From an uncultured Prevotellaceae bacterium (lineage in GTDB: Bacteria > Bacteroidota > Bacteroidia > Bacteroidales > Bacteroidaceae), in NCBI GenBank assembly GCA_946188395.1, contig CAMHUU010000008.1, positions 21,594-85,593 on the forward strand: a DNA stretch of 64,000 nt. The letters run 5' to 3'. The number at the start of each line of letters is the position of its first letter. The first letter of the stretch is position 1. This document shows positions 23,123-32,256 of this stretch, one piece after another. The translations under genes were made by a program, and so were the position numbers. Under the pieces are notes generated by a model that was not told where the DNA came from, searched no databases, and saw only the letters and a list, made by a program, of their open reading frames with translations.

Positions 23123-24031
23123 ATGGGTAAACGATGGTTAAAAAGATGTCTGTTGGCAGGCATGACGGCAGTGTGGCTGACGACGGCTGCATGGCCCTTG
23201 GGCGCGTGTGCGCAGGAAGGGCAGCAGTATCGTGTGGCCGCCTGCGACTGGATGATGCTGAAGCGCCAGAAGCTCGGTGAGTTCCAGCTGGCCAAAGACA
23301 TCGGTGCCGACGGCGTGGAAGTCGACATGGGTCCGCTGGGACAGCGGGTGCTGTTTGACAACAAGCTGCGTGAGGCCCATTTCCAGGAGCTGTTCCGCCG
23401 GACGGCCGACTCGCTGGGCATCGAGGTGCCGTCGATGGCGATGTCGGGATTCTTCGCCCAGAGCTTTCTGAAGCGCGAGAACTACCGCGAGCTGGTGGAC
23501 GACTGTCTGGACGCAATGGACGTGATGGGCGCCCGCGTGGCCTTCCTGCCACTGGGGGGCAGCGGTGACGAGTGGCTGACGGAGGGCGAAGCACGCCAAG
23601 AGATGGTGCGCCGGCTGCACGACGTGGGCGAGCGGGCCTACCAGCGGGGCAAGGTCGTTGCCATTCGCTGTCCGTTGGACGCCCGCAGCACGCGGAAGCT
23701 GCTGAAGGTCGTCGACAGCAAGGGCATCAAGGTGTACTACAACCTGCAGGATGCCGTCGACCAGGGGCGCTGCGTGACGAAGGAACTGAAACGGCTCGGT
23801 GCCGCGAACATCGCGCAGATTCATGCCTCGCTGACCGACAGCGTGACGCTGGACCGCGACCCGCGCATCGACCTGCACCAGGTGAAGCGCACGCTGGACC
23901 GGATGAAATGGTCGGGGTGGCTCGTCGTCGAGCGCTCGCGCAACGCCCAGGACGTGAAGAACGTGAAGGGTAACTTCGGAACGAACGTTAGATTTCTGAA
24001 GGAAATATTTTGCGGGCTTCGCCCTAAATAA
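23123..24031 (+). CDS. Secreted sugar-phosphate isomerase/epimerase-like TIM barrel
   Basis: A 302-residue protein with a signal peptide (residues 1-30) and an AP-endonuclease-2/xylose-isomerase-like TIM barrel (LAKDIGADGVEVDMGPLG, LGIEVPSMAMSGFF, ARVAFLPLGGSGDEW, IAQIHASLTDSV). Proteins of this type are often found in Bacteroidetes glycan loci; the reaction is unknown. It precedes a pectin-type lipoprotein and SusC/SusD. The last residues (CGLRPK) are encoded by a palindromic GGGCTTCGCCC element that recurs at 25642-25652, so the C terminus has been extended or replaced by that repeat. Confidence 0.75.
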   Translation: MGKRWLKRCLLAGMTAVWLTTAAWPLGACAQEGQQYRVAACDWMMLKRQKLGEFQLAKDIGADGVEVDMGPLGQRVLFDNKLREAHFQELFRRTADSLGIEVPSMAMSGFFAQSFLKRENYRELVDDCLDAMDVMGARVAFLPLGGSGDEWLTEGEARQEMVRRLHDVGERAYQRGKVVAIRCPLDARSTRKLLKVVDSKGIKVYYNLQDAVDQGRCVTKELKRLGAANIAQIHASLTDSVTLDRDPRIDLHQVKRTLDRMKWSGWLVVERSRNAQDVKNVKGNFGTNVRFLKEIFCGLRPK

Positions 24032-24075
24032 ATCGGCCTGAAGGCCTAAATAAAAAATAAAAAATAAAAAATAAA
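24014..24075. repeat. GGGCTTCGCCC palindrome plus A-rich 7-base repeat
   Basis: Palindrome GGGC-TTC-GCCC followed by TAAATAA, then GGCC-TGAA-GGCC followed by TAAATAA, then TAAAAAA heptads (24051-24075). The first element recurs at 25642-25652. Confidence 0.7.
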
Positions 24076-24123
24076 GACAACACGAAACAACGAAATAAAT
24101 AACATTTTTAATAACTTAAACAA

Positions 24124-25638
24124 ATGAAGGATTTTATGAAGAAGAATCATTTCTTTACGTACAGTAAGCTGTGCGTGCTTGCCCTGACAGGAGCAAGCGC
24201 CCTGCTGCTTGCATCGTGCGCCAAAGATGGCTTCGACGACGAATCGTTCGACCCGGGCGTATCGAACACGCAGGTGGCAGCAGTTTCGGCTGACGACATC
24301 AAGATTACGCCGAGTGCCGACGGTAAGTCGCAGACCATCTCGTGGCCCGTGGTGATGGGCGCAGGAGGCTATCGCGTCAGTCTGTTCGACCTCGCCAATC
24401 CCGCCGAGCCGGTCATCAACGACAGCATCGTCGACGGTTGCCAGGTGACGGGAAAACGCGAAGAAGACTGCAACTACGTGTTGACCATTCAGACGCTGGG
24501 TAACAGCAAGCGCGGCAATACCGACGCTGCGCAGATGACCTCGAAGGAGTTCTCGACATTCACGCCGACGTACAAGACCATTCCCGCAGGGGCCGACCTG
24601 AACGAATGGTTCGCCGCCAACCCCGTGCCGGCAGACTCGCTGGGCAAGAACCTGAACTACGACCTGGAGGCCGGCGCCAGCTACACGCTGAGCGGTGAGC
24701 TGGACTTCAACGTGAACTGGGTGACGCTGCGCTCGAACAGCAAGGGCAACCCCGCCATCATCCGATTCCTGGGCGAGGCCTGCATCACGTTCGTGGCTCC
24801 GTTCAACCTGAAGTATCTGACCGTCGACTGCTCGGCGCAGGACATCGCCAGCACCAATCACGGCATCTTTGCCTTCAGCAAGGACCCGTCGGCAGCACCC
24901 GTCGGAACGGCCATCGACGCCAAGTACAAGTGGGACAAGCCCCTGATTGAGCAGCCCGTGACATTCGTCAGCTGTACCTTCGACAACGTGAAGAGCTACT
25001 TCTTCTGGGACAACCAACAGGCCGTATGCGCCATGACGATGCTCGTGGACAACTGCCTGGTGCACCTGGCCCCCGAGAAGGCATTCGCAGGCGGCGTGTT
25101 CTGGACCAACAAGGGCGGACACGTGAACGACCTGTACGTCACCAACTCGACATTCTACGAGCTGGACACCAACGTGGGCGACTACAAATACTTCTACCAG
25201 GCCGGTATGGTGAGCGGCGAGGAGATCTATGCCGACAAGAATGCGGCAGAGAACACCGTGAGCTACACCAATTCGACCTTCTACCACGTGACCTGGAACA
25301 ACGGTCAGTGGGGTAACTACAACCGCATGGGCGGACGCGCCACCTCGTGGTGGGTGATGACCGACTGCATCTTCTACGACTGCTCGCCGTCGGGTGTGCC
25401 CCGTCGCTTCCTGCACGGTAAGAAGGACCAGCCACACGTTTTGTTCAATAACAACACCTATATGAAGGCCGACGGCACCTTCCAGGATATTACTGCCGAC
25501 GGCGGTCACGACTACGACCTGTCGGGCACGACCATCGAGGAAGACCCGCAGTTTGCCGACCCTGCTGCCGGCGACTTTACCATCAGTGGTCCGACACAGG
25601 TGGCCCGCAAGACCGGTGACCCACGTTGGCTGCCATAA
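24124..25638 (+). CDS. Surface lipoprotein with beta-helix (DUF4957/DUF5123-like), pectin-locus type
   Basis: A 504-residue lipoprotein (ALTGASALLLASC, cysteine near 32) with an N-terminal fibronectin-III-like domain (about 55-150, ISWPVVMGAGGYRVSLFD) and a C-terminal right-handed beta-helix (about 170-480) with repeated short strands such as PVTFVSCTFDNV, VNDLYVTNSTFYEL and WWVMTDCIFYDC. The layout resembles DUF4957/DUF5123 proteins from homogalacturonan loci; I infer a glycan-binding role, since no catalytic residues are recognisable. It precedes SusC, whereas such genes usually follow SusD. Confidence 0.8.
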   Translation: MKDFMKKNHFFTYSKLCVLALTGASALLLASCAKDGFDDESFDPGVSNTQVAAVSADDIKITPSADGKSQTISWPVVMGAGGYRVSLFDLANPAEPVINDSIVDGCQVTGKREEDCNYVLTIQTLGNSKRGNTDAAQMTSKEFSTFTPTYKTIPAGADLNEWFAANPVPADSLGKNLNYDLEAGASYTLSGELDFNVNWVTLRSNSKGNPAIIRFLGEACITFVAPFNLKYLTVDCSAQDIASTNHGIFAFSKDPSAAPVGTAIDAKYKWDKPLIEQPVTFVSCTFDNVKSYFFWDNQQAVCAMTMLVDNCLVHLAPEKAFAGGVFWTNKGGHVNDLYVTNSTFYELDTNVGDYKYFYQAGMVSGEEIYADKNAAENTVSYTNSTFYHVTWNNGQWGNYNRMGGRATSWWVMTDCIFYDCSPSGVPRRFLHGKKDQPHVLFNNNTYMKADGTFQDITADGGHDYDLSGTTIEEDPQFADPAAGDFTISGPTQVARKTGDPRWLP

Positions 25639-25641
25639 TAC

Positions 25642-25675
25642 GGGCTTCGCCCTAAATAATAAATAAAAAATAAGA
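25642..25675. repeat. Second GGGCTTCGCCC element plus A-rich tail
   Basis: Palindrome GGGC-TTC-GCCC and the following CTAAATAA are identical to 24014-24031; an A-rich heptad-like tail (TAAATAA, TAAATAA, AAAATAA) leads up to the SusC start. Confidence 0.7.
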
Positions 25676-25681
25676 GACTCT

Positions 25682-28600
25682 ATGAAAAAATATATCAAAA
25701 CCTTATGTCTCGGCGTGGTGCTGATGTTCTCGGCATCGGCGCTGGCGCAGAACCAGACGGTGACAGGTACCGTCATCGACGAACTCGGTGAACCTGTCAT
25801 TGGCGCTACGGTGACGGTGGTGGGCGAGAAGACCGCTACCATTACCGACATGGACGGTAATTATAAGATTGCCGTTCCCAAGGGTAAGAAAGTAACCATT
25901 ACGTACATCGGCTACATGCCTGCAACGGTGGTGCCCGGCGGTACGGTGAAACTGGAAGAAGACAAGCAGACGCTCGAGGAAGTCGTCGTCGTCGGTTACG
26001 GCACGCAGAAGAAGGCACACCTGACGGGTTCGGTAGGAACCGTCGAGGTGGACGACATCCAGGACTTGGCCAACGGCGGTCTGGGACAGTCGCTGTCAGG
26101 ACTGGTGAACGGTCTGTCGGTGAGCGGCGGTGACGCCCGTCCCGGCGAGAATGCCCGTCTGTCGATTCGTGACGTAGGTTCCCTGGGTGAGGTGGGTTCC
26201 ACCGCCCAGCAGCCGCTGTTCGTCATCGACGGATACATCTATCCCAACGACGTCAAGGTGGGCAACAGCACGCAGAATCTGGGTGCTGAAGCCTTCAACA
26301 ACCTGGACCCCTCGGAAGTCGAGAGCATCTCGGTGCTGAAGGATGCGTCGGCAGCCGTCTACGGTGCCCGCGCCGCCAACGGTGTCATCCTGGTGACTAC
26401 GAAGAAGGGTAAGCAGGGCTCGCCCAGCATCAGCTATAGCGGTAGCATCGGTTTCACCGACGAGGTGGCCCGTCCGAAGCTGCTCAGCGCCTACGACTAC
26501 GGACGTCTGTATAACGCCATTGCGGCAGCAGACCCGACGAACACGTCGCTGAACCACACGACAGCACTCTTCCAGGCCGACGAGCTGGAGGCCATGAAGT
26601 CGCTGAACTACGACCTGCTCGACAAATACTGGTCGACGGGCTATACCACGCGTCACGCCGTGAACGTCAGCGGAGCTACCGAGAAGGTGAGCTACTTCGG
26701 CGGCATCACCTACTTCAAGCAGGACGGTAACCTGGGCAAGCTCGACTACGACCGCTGGAACTATCGCGCCGGCATCGACGTGAAGATCAGCGACCACCTG
26801 ACGGCCAACCTGACCGTCAGCGGTGACTACGGCAAGAAGAACACGCCGCTGGTGAAGGTCGGCGGATCGGGTAACGAGAAGGACTACAACCTGCTGCTCA
26901 CGCGCCCGACATACATTCCCGAATATGTCGACGGGAACCCCATTCCCGCCTATGGCGTCAGTGGCGGACAGCGCAACCAGAATCAGAACTACCACTTCGA
27001 CGTGCTGCAGAACAACGGCGACTACAGCCGCAACATGTCGAACAACATGAGCATCAACGGTAGCCTGTCGTACGACTTCGGATGGAGCAAGCTGCTGAAA
27101 GGTCTGAAGCTGCGCTTCTCGTATTCGAAGAGCATCAACAACGACAAGACCAACCAGTACGGCTCGCACTATACGCTGTACCAGATGACGCGCCGCTACG
27201 GTTCGGGCAACCACCTGTACACGCCGACATCGGGCGACGACCCGTCGTTCAACTATCTGGACCCGGCGAACTTCAACGGTACGACCTACAACAACGGTAA
27301 CATGCTGTACCGCACGACGACACGTACGGACAACTACCAGATGAACTTCACCGCACAGTATGCCCGCGACTTCGGCAAGCACCATGTCAGCGCCCTGTTC
27401 TCGATCGAGAAGTCGGAGGCCGAGAGTGAGTACCTGCAGGGCCAGCGCGAGAACCCCTACCCCTTCACCACACAGCAGTATAACTCGGCTGACGGTGAGA
27501 TGACAACGGTGTTCACACGCTCCGAGAGCGGTACGCTGTCGTACATCGGACGCGTCAACTACGCATACGCCGACCGCTACCTGTTCGAATTCCTGCTGCG
27601 CTCGGATGCCTCGACAAAGTTCGCACCCAACAACTACTGGGGCACCTTCCCCGCCATTTCGGCTGGTTGGGTGGTCAGCGAGGAACCTTGGTGGCAGAAC
27701 ATCCAGGCACTGAAGTTCGTCGACTTCCTGAAGATTCGCGCCAGCTGGGGTCTCACCGGTCGTGACAACCTCGCCGCATGGCAGTGGATGCAGATCTACG
27801 CACAGGACGCCAACCGTGGTCCCGTGTTCGGCGTCGGCGCACAGAACGACTCCGAGAACCGCATCACCATCAACAAGAACAACTCGGCCGTCAACGAGGA
27901 CGTGCACTGGGACAAGTCGTACAAGATGAATATCGGTATCGACTTCCAGGTGCTGAACAAGCGCTTGGCCGTCAACTTCGACTGGTACTACGAGAAGAAC
28001 CGCGAGATGCTGCTCAACCTGTCGCAGGAGATTCCTACACCCATCGGCACACAGACTGCTTCGCAGAACCTCGGCGAGATGAACAACTGGGGTTGGGAGC
28101 TCGGCATCACGTGGCGCGACAAGATCGGCAAGGACTTCAAGTACCGCATCGGCATCAATACCGGCTATCACGACAACGAGGTGCTCTTCATGGACTTCCC
28201 CAAGGAGTATCTCTACCGCCAGATTACCAAGGGCAGCCGTACCGACATCGGACTGTGGGGCATGCAGTGCATCGGCATGTTCCGCACGTTCCAGGACATC
28301 GAGGAGTACTTCGCCAAGTACAACATCACGTCGTACATGGGTATGACCAAGGACAAGGTGCGCCCGGGTATGCTCATATATAAAGATGTACGCGGAGCCT
28401 ACAACCAGGAGACCGGACAGTACGACGGTCCCGACGGCATCGTCGACAAGGACAACGACCAGGTATGTCTGTCGAACCGCTCGAACCCCTACGGATTCAC
28501 CGTCAACGCACATGCCGACTGGAAGGGCATCTCACTGACCGCTCAGTTCGGTGCATCGTGGGGCGGGTACACCACGCTGCCCTCGGCAGCCATCGGTGTA

Positions 28601-29008
28601 GCCAGCGGATCGAACATCGAGTTCTACAACATGCCGTCGTTCTGGAATCCCGACAACATGTACGCTTATCAGGATGTCTACGACGGTAGCGGAAACCTCG
28701 TCGTCAAGCAGAACCGCGACGCCACCTATCCCAACCTGCAGTATCAGAGTGTCAACAGCGTAGCCAGCAGCTTCTGGCGCATCAGTGCCGCCAGCGTGCG
28801 ACTGAGCCGTCTGACGCTGGCCTACACGTTCCCCAACGCCTGGTTCAAGAGCATCGGCGTCAAGAACGTCCGTCTGAACATCACCGGTCAGAACCTGATA
28901 AACTTCTACAACCCGTATCCCGAGAAGTTCACCAGCCCCATGGCCGGAACTTACGGTGCCTATCCTACACTGCGCCGCTGGGACATCGGTATCAACCTGA
29001 GTTTTTAA
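25682..29008 (+). CDS. SusC-family TonB-dependent glycan transporter
   Basis: An 1108-residue outer-membrane receptor with signal peptide (KKYIKTLCLGVVLMFSASALA), a carboxypeptidase-regulatory-like domain (residues about 25-100, VTGTVIDELGEPVIGATVTV), the LEEVVVVGYGTQKKAHLTGSV segment, a plug domain (NNLDPSEVESISVLKDASAA, YGARAANGVILVTTKKG) and a 22-strand barrel ending in GINLSF. With the SusD gene that follows it forms a TonB-driven importer for oligosaccharides, here probably pectin-derived. Confidence 0.95.
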   Translation: MKKYIKTLCLGVVLMFSASALAQNQTVTGTVIDELGEPVIGATVTVVGEKTATITDMDGNYKIAVPKGKKVTITYIGYMPATVVPGGTVKLEEDKQTLEEVVVVGYGTQKKAHLTGSVGTVEVDDIQDLANGGLGQSLSGLVNGLSVSGGDARPGENARLSIRDVGSLGEVGSTAQQPLFVIDGYIYPNDVKVGNSTQNLGAEAFNNLDPSEVESISVLKDASAAVYGARAANGVILVTTKKGKQGSPSISYSGSIGFTDEVARPKLLSAYDYGRLYNAIAAADPTNTSLNHTTALFQADELEAMKSLNYDLLDKYWSTGYTTRHAVNVSGATEKVSYFGGITYFKQDGNLGKLDYDRWNYRAGIDVKISDHLTANLTVSGDYGKKNTPLVKVGGSGNEKDYNLLLTRPTYIPEYVDGNPIPAYGVSGGQRNQNQNYHFDVLQNNGDYSRNMSNNMSINGSLSYDFGWSKLLKGLKLRFSYSKSINNDKTNQYGSHYTLYQMTRRYGSGNHLYTPTSGDDPSFNYLDPANFNGTTYNNGNMLYRTTTRTDNYQMNFTAQYARDFGKHHVSALFSIEKSEAESEYLQGQRENPYPFTTQQYNSADGEMTTVFTRSESGTLSYIGRVNYAYADRYLFEFLLRSDASTKFAPNNYWGTFPAISAGWVVSEEPWWQNIQALKFVDFLKIRASWGLTGRDNLAAWQWMQIYAQDANRGPVFGVGAQNDSENRITINKNNSAVNEDVHWDKSYKMNIGIDFQVLNKRLAVNFDWYYEKNREMLLNLSQEIPTPIGTQTASQNLGEMNNWGWELGITWRDKIGKDFKYRIGINTGYHDNEVLFMDFPKEYLYRQITKGSRTDIGLWGMQCIGMFRTFQDIEEYFAKYNITSYMGMTKDKVRPGMLIYKDVRGAYNQETGQYDGPDGIVDKDNDQVCLSNRSNPYGFTVNAHADWKGISLTAQFGASWGGYTTLPSAAIGVASGSNIEFYNMPSFWNPDNMYAYQDVYDGSGNLVVKQNRDATYPNLQYQSVNSVASSFWRISAASVRLSRLTLAYTFPNAWFKSIGVKNVRLNITGQNLINFYNPYPEKFTSPMAGTYGAYPTLRRWDIGINLSF

Positions 29009-29036
29009 TGAGTAATGAGTAATTAGAAATTAGTAA
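29009..29036. repeat. 7-base repeat between SusC and SusD
   Basis: Four heptads (TGAGTAA, TGAGTAA, TTAGAAA, TTAGTAA) fill the SusC-SusD gap and run into the SusD start codon. Confidence 0.8.
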
Positions 29037-29038
29037 TT

Positions 29039-31315
29039 ATGATTACCAAGATATATCAAAGAAAGAAAGAGCAGATAGGCTTTTTATTTATTATTTGTTC
29101 TTTATTATTTAGCGTAGCGCTTACGGCCTGTAGCGACCAGTTCCTGCAGGACAAGAAGAACTACGACAACGTAACCACCGACGTGTATAACTACATCGAG
29201 GGAGCCAACGCCCGACTCAACGACCTCTATGCGTGGTGTCTGCCGCAGGCTGCCGACCTGTCGACGGGTACGAACTACCTGTCCGTAGCAATCGGCTCCA
29301 ACGACCTGGCCGCCAAGTCGACCGAAGAGTACTCCGGATTCAGCAACTTTGTCGATTCCGAGATTGAGCTCACCACGATGAGTAATACCAATGGTGTGCC
29401 CGACTTCTTCATGGGTACCCACAACAACATCCAGAACTCCGTCTACGGACGCATCCGCAACATCAACGACTTCATCAAGGGCGTCAGCGGCAGCACGCTG
29501 TCGGCCGAAGAGAAGAACCTCATGCTCGGTCAGGCGTACTTCTTCCGCGCATGGTGCTACTACAACCTCGTCAAGTGGTACGGCGGTGTGCCCATCGTCA
29601 CCGACGTGCTCGACCCCGTGCCCGAGAATTACACCCCGCGTTCGACCACCCGTCAGACCATCGAATTCATCCTCAACGACCTCGACCAGTCGGCACGCAT
29701 GCTGGCTGCCAAGACCATGAGTGGCGGATGGACCGGCAAGGACTACGGACGCATCACCACCGGCACCGCACTGGCCCTCAAAGGTCGCGTGCTGCTGCTG
29801 TGGGCTAGCCCCATCTTCAACCGCAAGAACGACGAGAGCCGCTGGCAGGCTGCCTACACGCAGATGCACCGCGAGCTCGACAGCATCCGCGCCTGCGGAC
29901 ACGGGCTCTACCAGACGGGAACGAACGTCAACGGCTCCGACTTTGCCGCTCAGTTCCTCACCTCCAACCAGAATCCTGAGGCAGTCTTTGTGGCCCTGCA
30001 TAACAATGTTGCCGGCGATGGCCTCGACAATCAGAAGAACAACTCCTGGGAGCGTGCCGTACGTCCCGCCAACGTCGGCGGTAGCGGCAAGGGCGCCGGT
30101 CTGGCACTCATCGAGCTGTTCCCCATGGCCGACGGCAAGATACCCGACCTCAGAGGGCTTACCGACATCGAGAAGCTGGGTGGACGAACCTACAAGGACA
30201 CCTATTCGAAACTCGAGCGCAGCCAGTATGCCTACGACGAGTTCGCACCCTTCATGAATCGCGACCCGCGCTTCTATCGCACCTTCGCATTCCCCGGATT
30301 CCGCTGGGCATGGCAGGGTAACGCCACCGAGCGCGACTCCCACAACCCCGACTACAACGGCGGCAAGGACTACGTGCTGTGGAACTACGTTTGGTATACC
30401 GATCTCAACGAGGCCGGCGATGCCTTCAGCGGCAATTCCTACGGTGCCGACAACCTCCTGGGCAGCAAGCAGGGAGTCTATGTCCGCAAGAAGAGCGACG
30501 ACCTCGACGTCAACGGCTCTCCGCTCTACCAGTATGTCGCTGCCGACACCAAGGGCTCCGCACCGTTCTATTCGGCAGCACCCATCATCGAGCTGCGCTT
30601 TGCCGAAGTACTGCTCAATCTGGCTGAAGCCGCCTGCGGTGCTGGTCAGCTGGGCGAGGCTGTGCAGCTGCTGCAGCAGATTCGCGCCCGCGTGGGCTAT
30701 ACGGCCGAGAACAATTTCGGTCTGCAGGCTAATCTCGCCAGCGACCAGGCAGCGTGCATGTCGGCCATACTCTACGAGCGGCAGATTGAGTTTGCCTACG
30801 AGGGCAAGCGCTTCGACGACATGCGCCGCTGGATGCTCTACGACGGCGGTACACAGCTCCCAGAAGGCGCTCCCGCTTCCTGGCAGCTCACCGGCTGGGG
30901 CAGCAACACCTGCACCTGGCTGGGCTTCAAGCAGTTCAACGGTCAGCGCCGTGAGAGCATGCAGTTCCAGACCAAGATCGACTTTGGCGTTGGTGGCACT
31001 ACCTACGATAGCGACCCGCTCCAGAAGGCCGGCGTCGTCCGTCCCGACGGTGTCGACTTCCGCAAGGCAGACATTGCAACACAGCTGGCCGACCTCGAGA
31101 CCTGGTATGCCGCAAACCTCACCACCAACTATCGTGCAGGCGACGGCTACGACCAGCAGAAGAACCTGAAGTACATCACCTTCCGGCCCAAGTACTATCT
31201 GCTGGGCATCCCCTATGGTGCACAGACGCACAACAGCCAGCTGCCCCAGACCATCGGTTGGCAGGACTACAACAACGGCGGTGCCAACGGCACCTTCGAC
31301 CCCCTGGCTGACTGA
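29039..31315 (+). CDS. SusD/RagB-family glycan-binding lipoprotein
   Basis: A 758-residue lipoprotein (SLLFSVALTAC, lipobox cysteine near 31) with the SusD alpha-helical repeats: LGQAYFFRAWCYYNLVKWYGGVPIV near 160 and ILYERQIEFAYEGKRFDDMRRW near 600. It caps the SusC barrel and captures the glycan. At 758 residues it is longer than most SusD proteins (500-650), with the extra length in surface loops. Followed by a terminator at 31339-31370. Confidence 0.94.
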   Translation: MITKIYQRKKEQIGFLFIICSLLFSVALTACSDQFLQDKKNYDNVTTDVYNYIEGANARLNDLYAWCLPQAADLSTGTNYLSVAIGSNDLAAKSTEEYSGFSNFVDSEIELTTMSNTNGVPDFFMGTHNNIQNSVYGRIRNINDFIKGVSGSTLSAEEKNLMLGQAYFFRAWCYYNLVKWYGGVPIVTDVLDPVPENYTPRSTTRQTIEFILNDLDQSARMLAAKTMSGGWTGKDYGRITTGTALALKGRVLLLWASPIFNRKNDESRWQAAYTQMHRELDSIRACGHGLYQTGTNVNGSDFAAQFLTSNQNPEAVFVALHNNVAGDGLDNQKNNSWERAVRPANVGGSGKGAGLALIELFPMADGKIPDLRGLTDIEKLGGRTYKDTYSKLERSQYAYDEFAPFMNRDPRFYRTFAFPGFRWAWQGNATERDSHNPDYNGGKDYVLWNYVWYTDLNEAGDAFSGNSYGADNLLGSKQGVYVRKKSDDLDVNGSPLYQYVAADTKGSAPFYSAAPIIELRFAEVLLNLAEAACGAGQLGEAVQLLQQIRARVGYTAENNFGLQANLASDQAACMSAILYERQIEFAYEGKRFDDMRRWMLYDGGTQLPEGAPASWQLTGWGSNTCTWLGFKQFNGQRRESMQFQTKIDFGVGGTTYDSDPLQKAGVVRPDGVDFRKADIATQLADLETWYAANLTTNYRAGDGYDQQKNLKYITFRPKYYLLGIPYGAQTHNSQLPQTIGWQDYNNGGANGTFDPLAD

Positions 31316-31338
31316 TTCATCAGCCATCACCCCACAAA

Positions 31339-31370
31339 GAGGCCCGAGCATTTTCCGCCCGGGCTTCTTT
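31339..31370 (+). terminator. Terminator after the SusC/SusD pair
   Basis: Stem GAGGCCCG (31339-31346)/CGGGCTTC (31360-31367) with one G-U pair, followed by TTT. Confidence 0.75.
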
Positions 31371-31401
31371 CTGCTGGTAAGCACGCTGTGAGGTCTGTCG
31401 C

Positions 31402-32253
31402 TCAATTAGCTATATGTCCCAATGCAATGATGGCCGACATGCCTGGCTTGAGGTGGGGATGTGGCGTGAGGGTGGCCTCGAGATGTATCACGCCGTTCTT
31501 TTCCACTACGGGACTGACGGCGGTGATGCGGGCATAATGGCGGTCGTCGAGGAAGGATATCGGAGCCAAAGTGATTTCGGTGCCTTTTTCGAATCGCTGC
31601 AGTTCGTTTTCAAGGATATCGAAGCACACCTTCAGATGCTCGGTATCAACAATGCGGAACAGCGTCTCGCCAGGCACGGCTGCCGTATAGAGCGATGCAT
31701 TGAGCTGGGTCACCACACCAGAAATGGGTGCCTGGATGGTACAGTAAGTCAGCTGATGTTCCAACTGGCGGAGGGCAGCTTTTGCGGTGTTATAGCCGCT
31801 GTTGACGCGTGCCATCTCACGGATGTTCTCAGGTGCCTGGTCGAAGGCTCCGCGCTTATAGCCTTGGCCCATCAGGATGTTCTGATACTGGTATTCGGCA
31901 TGCTCCAATTCCGCGCGGCCTTTCAAGATCCTGTCCTCTGTGGCGGTTCTGTCGAGCCGGGCTAACACCTGCCCTTTCTGCACGCGCTGCCCCATCTCCA
32001 CACCCAGCATGACAATCTGCTCGTTGATACGGCTGCTGACGGCGACTTCTGAGATGGACTCGATAGTGCCCTTGCTGAAAAAATCGACAGGGACAGCTTC
32101 TTCCTTTGCAAGCTTTGCGGTGTCGCCAGGCTGTTGGGTAGGCTGTTGGGTAGCGACAACAGAATCATTGCTCGCGGCAGGTTCATTCTTCTGTCCACTA
32201 TGGCAGGCTGTCAGCAGGGTAAAGGCAATAGTGAAAAGTGTCTTCGTTTTCAT
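31402..32253 (-). CDS. Periplasmic adaptor lipoprotein (HlyD/RND-MFP family)
   Basis: A 283-residue membrane-fusion protein. The N terminus is a lipoprotein signal (FTIAFTLLTAC, cysteine at 17), followed by a low-complexity linker, a barrel-sandwich half (SEVAVSSRINEQIVMLGVEMG), an alpha-helical hairpin (residues about 105-170), the second half (APISGVVTQLNASLYTAAV) and a beta-barrel domain. It bridges an inner-membrane pump to the outer-membrane channel. It is the last gene of a five-gene export operon and lies 3 bases after the TolC-like gene. Confidence 0.88.
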   Translation of the reverse strand: MKTKTLFTIAFTLLTACHSGQKNEPAASNDSVVATQQPTQQPGDTAKLAKEEAVPVDFFSKGTIESISEVAVSSRINEQIVMLGVEMGQRVQKGQVLARLDRTATEDRILKGRAELEHAEYQYQNILMGQGYKRGAFDQAPENIREMARVNSGYNTAKAALRQLEHQLTYCTIQAPISGVVTQLNASLYTAAVPGETLFRIVDTEHLKVCFDILENELQRFEKGTEITLAPISFLDDRHYARITAVSPVVEKNGVIHLEATLTPHPHLKPGMSAIIALGHIAN

Positions 32254-32256
32254 ATT

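Noticed and set aside
24046..31405. Very long antisense frames (601, 805 and 766 residues) opposite the lipoprotein, SusC and SusD genes
   Set aside because: They mirror genuine genes, have low-complexity Val/Leu/Gly/His-rich composition, no domain or signal, and arise from the codon bias of the true strand.
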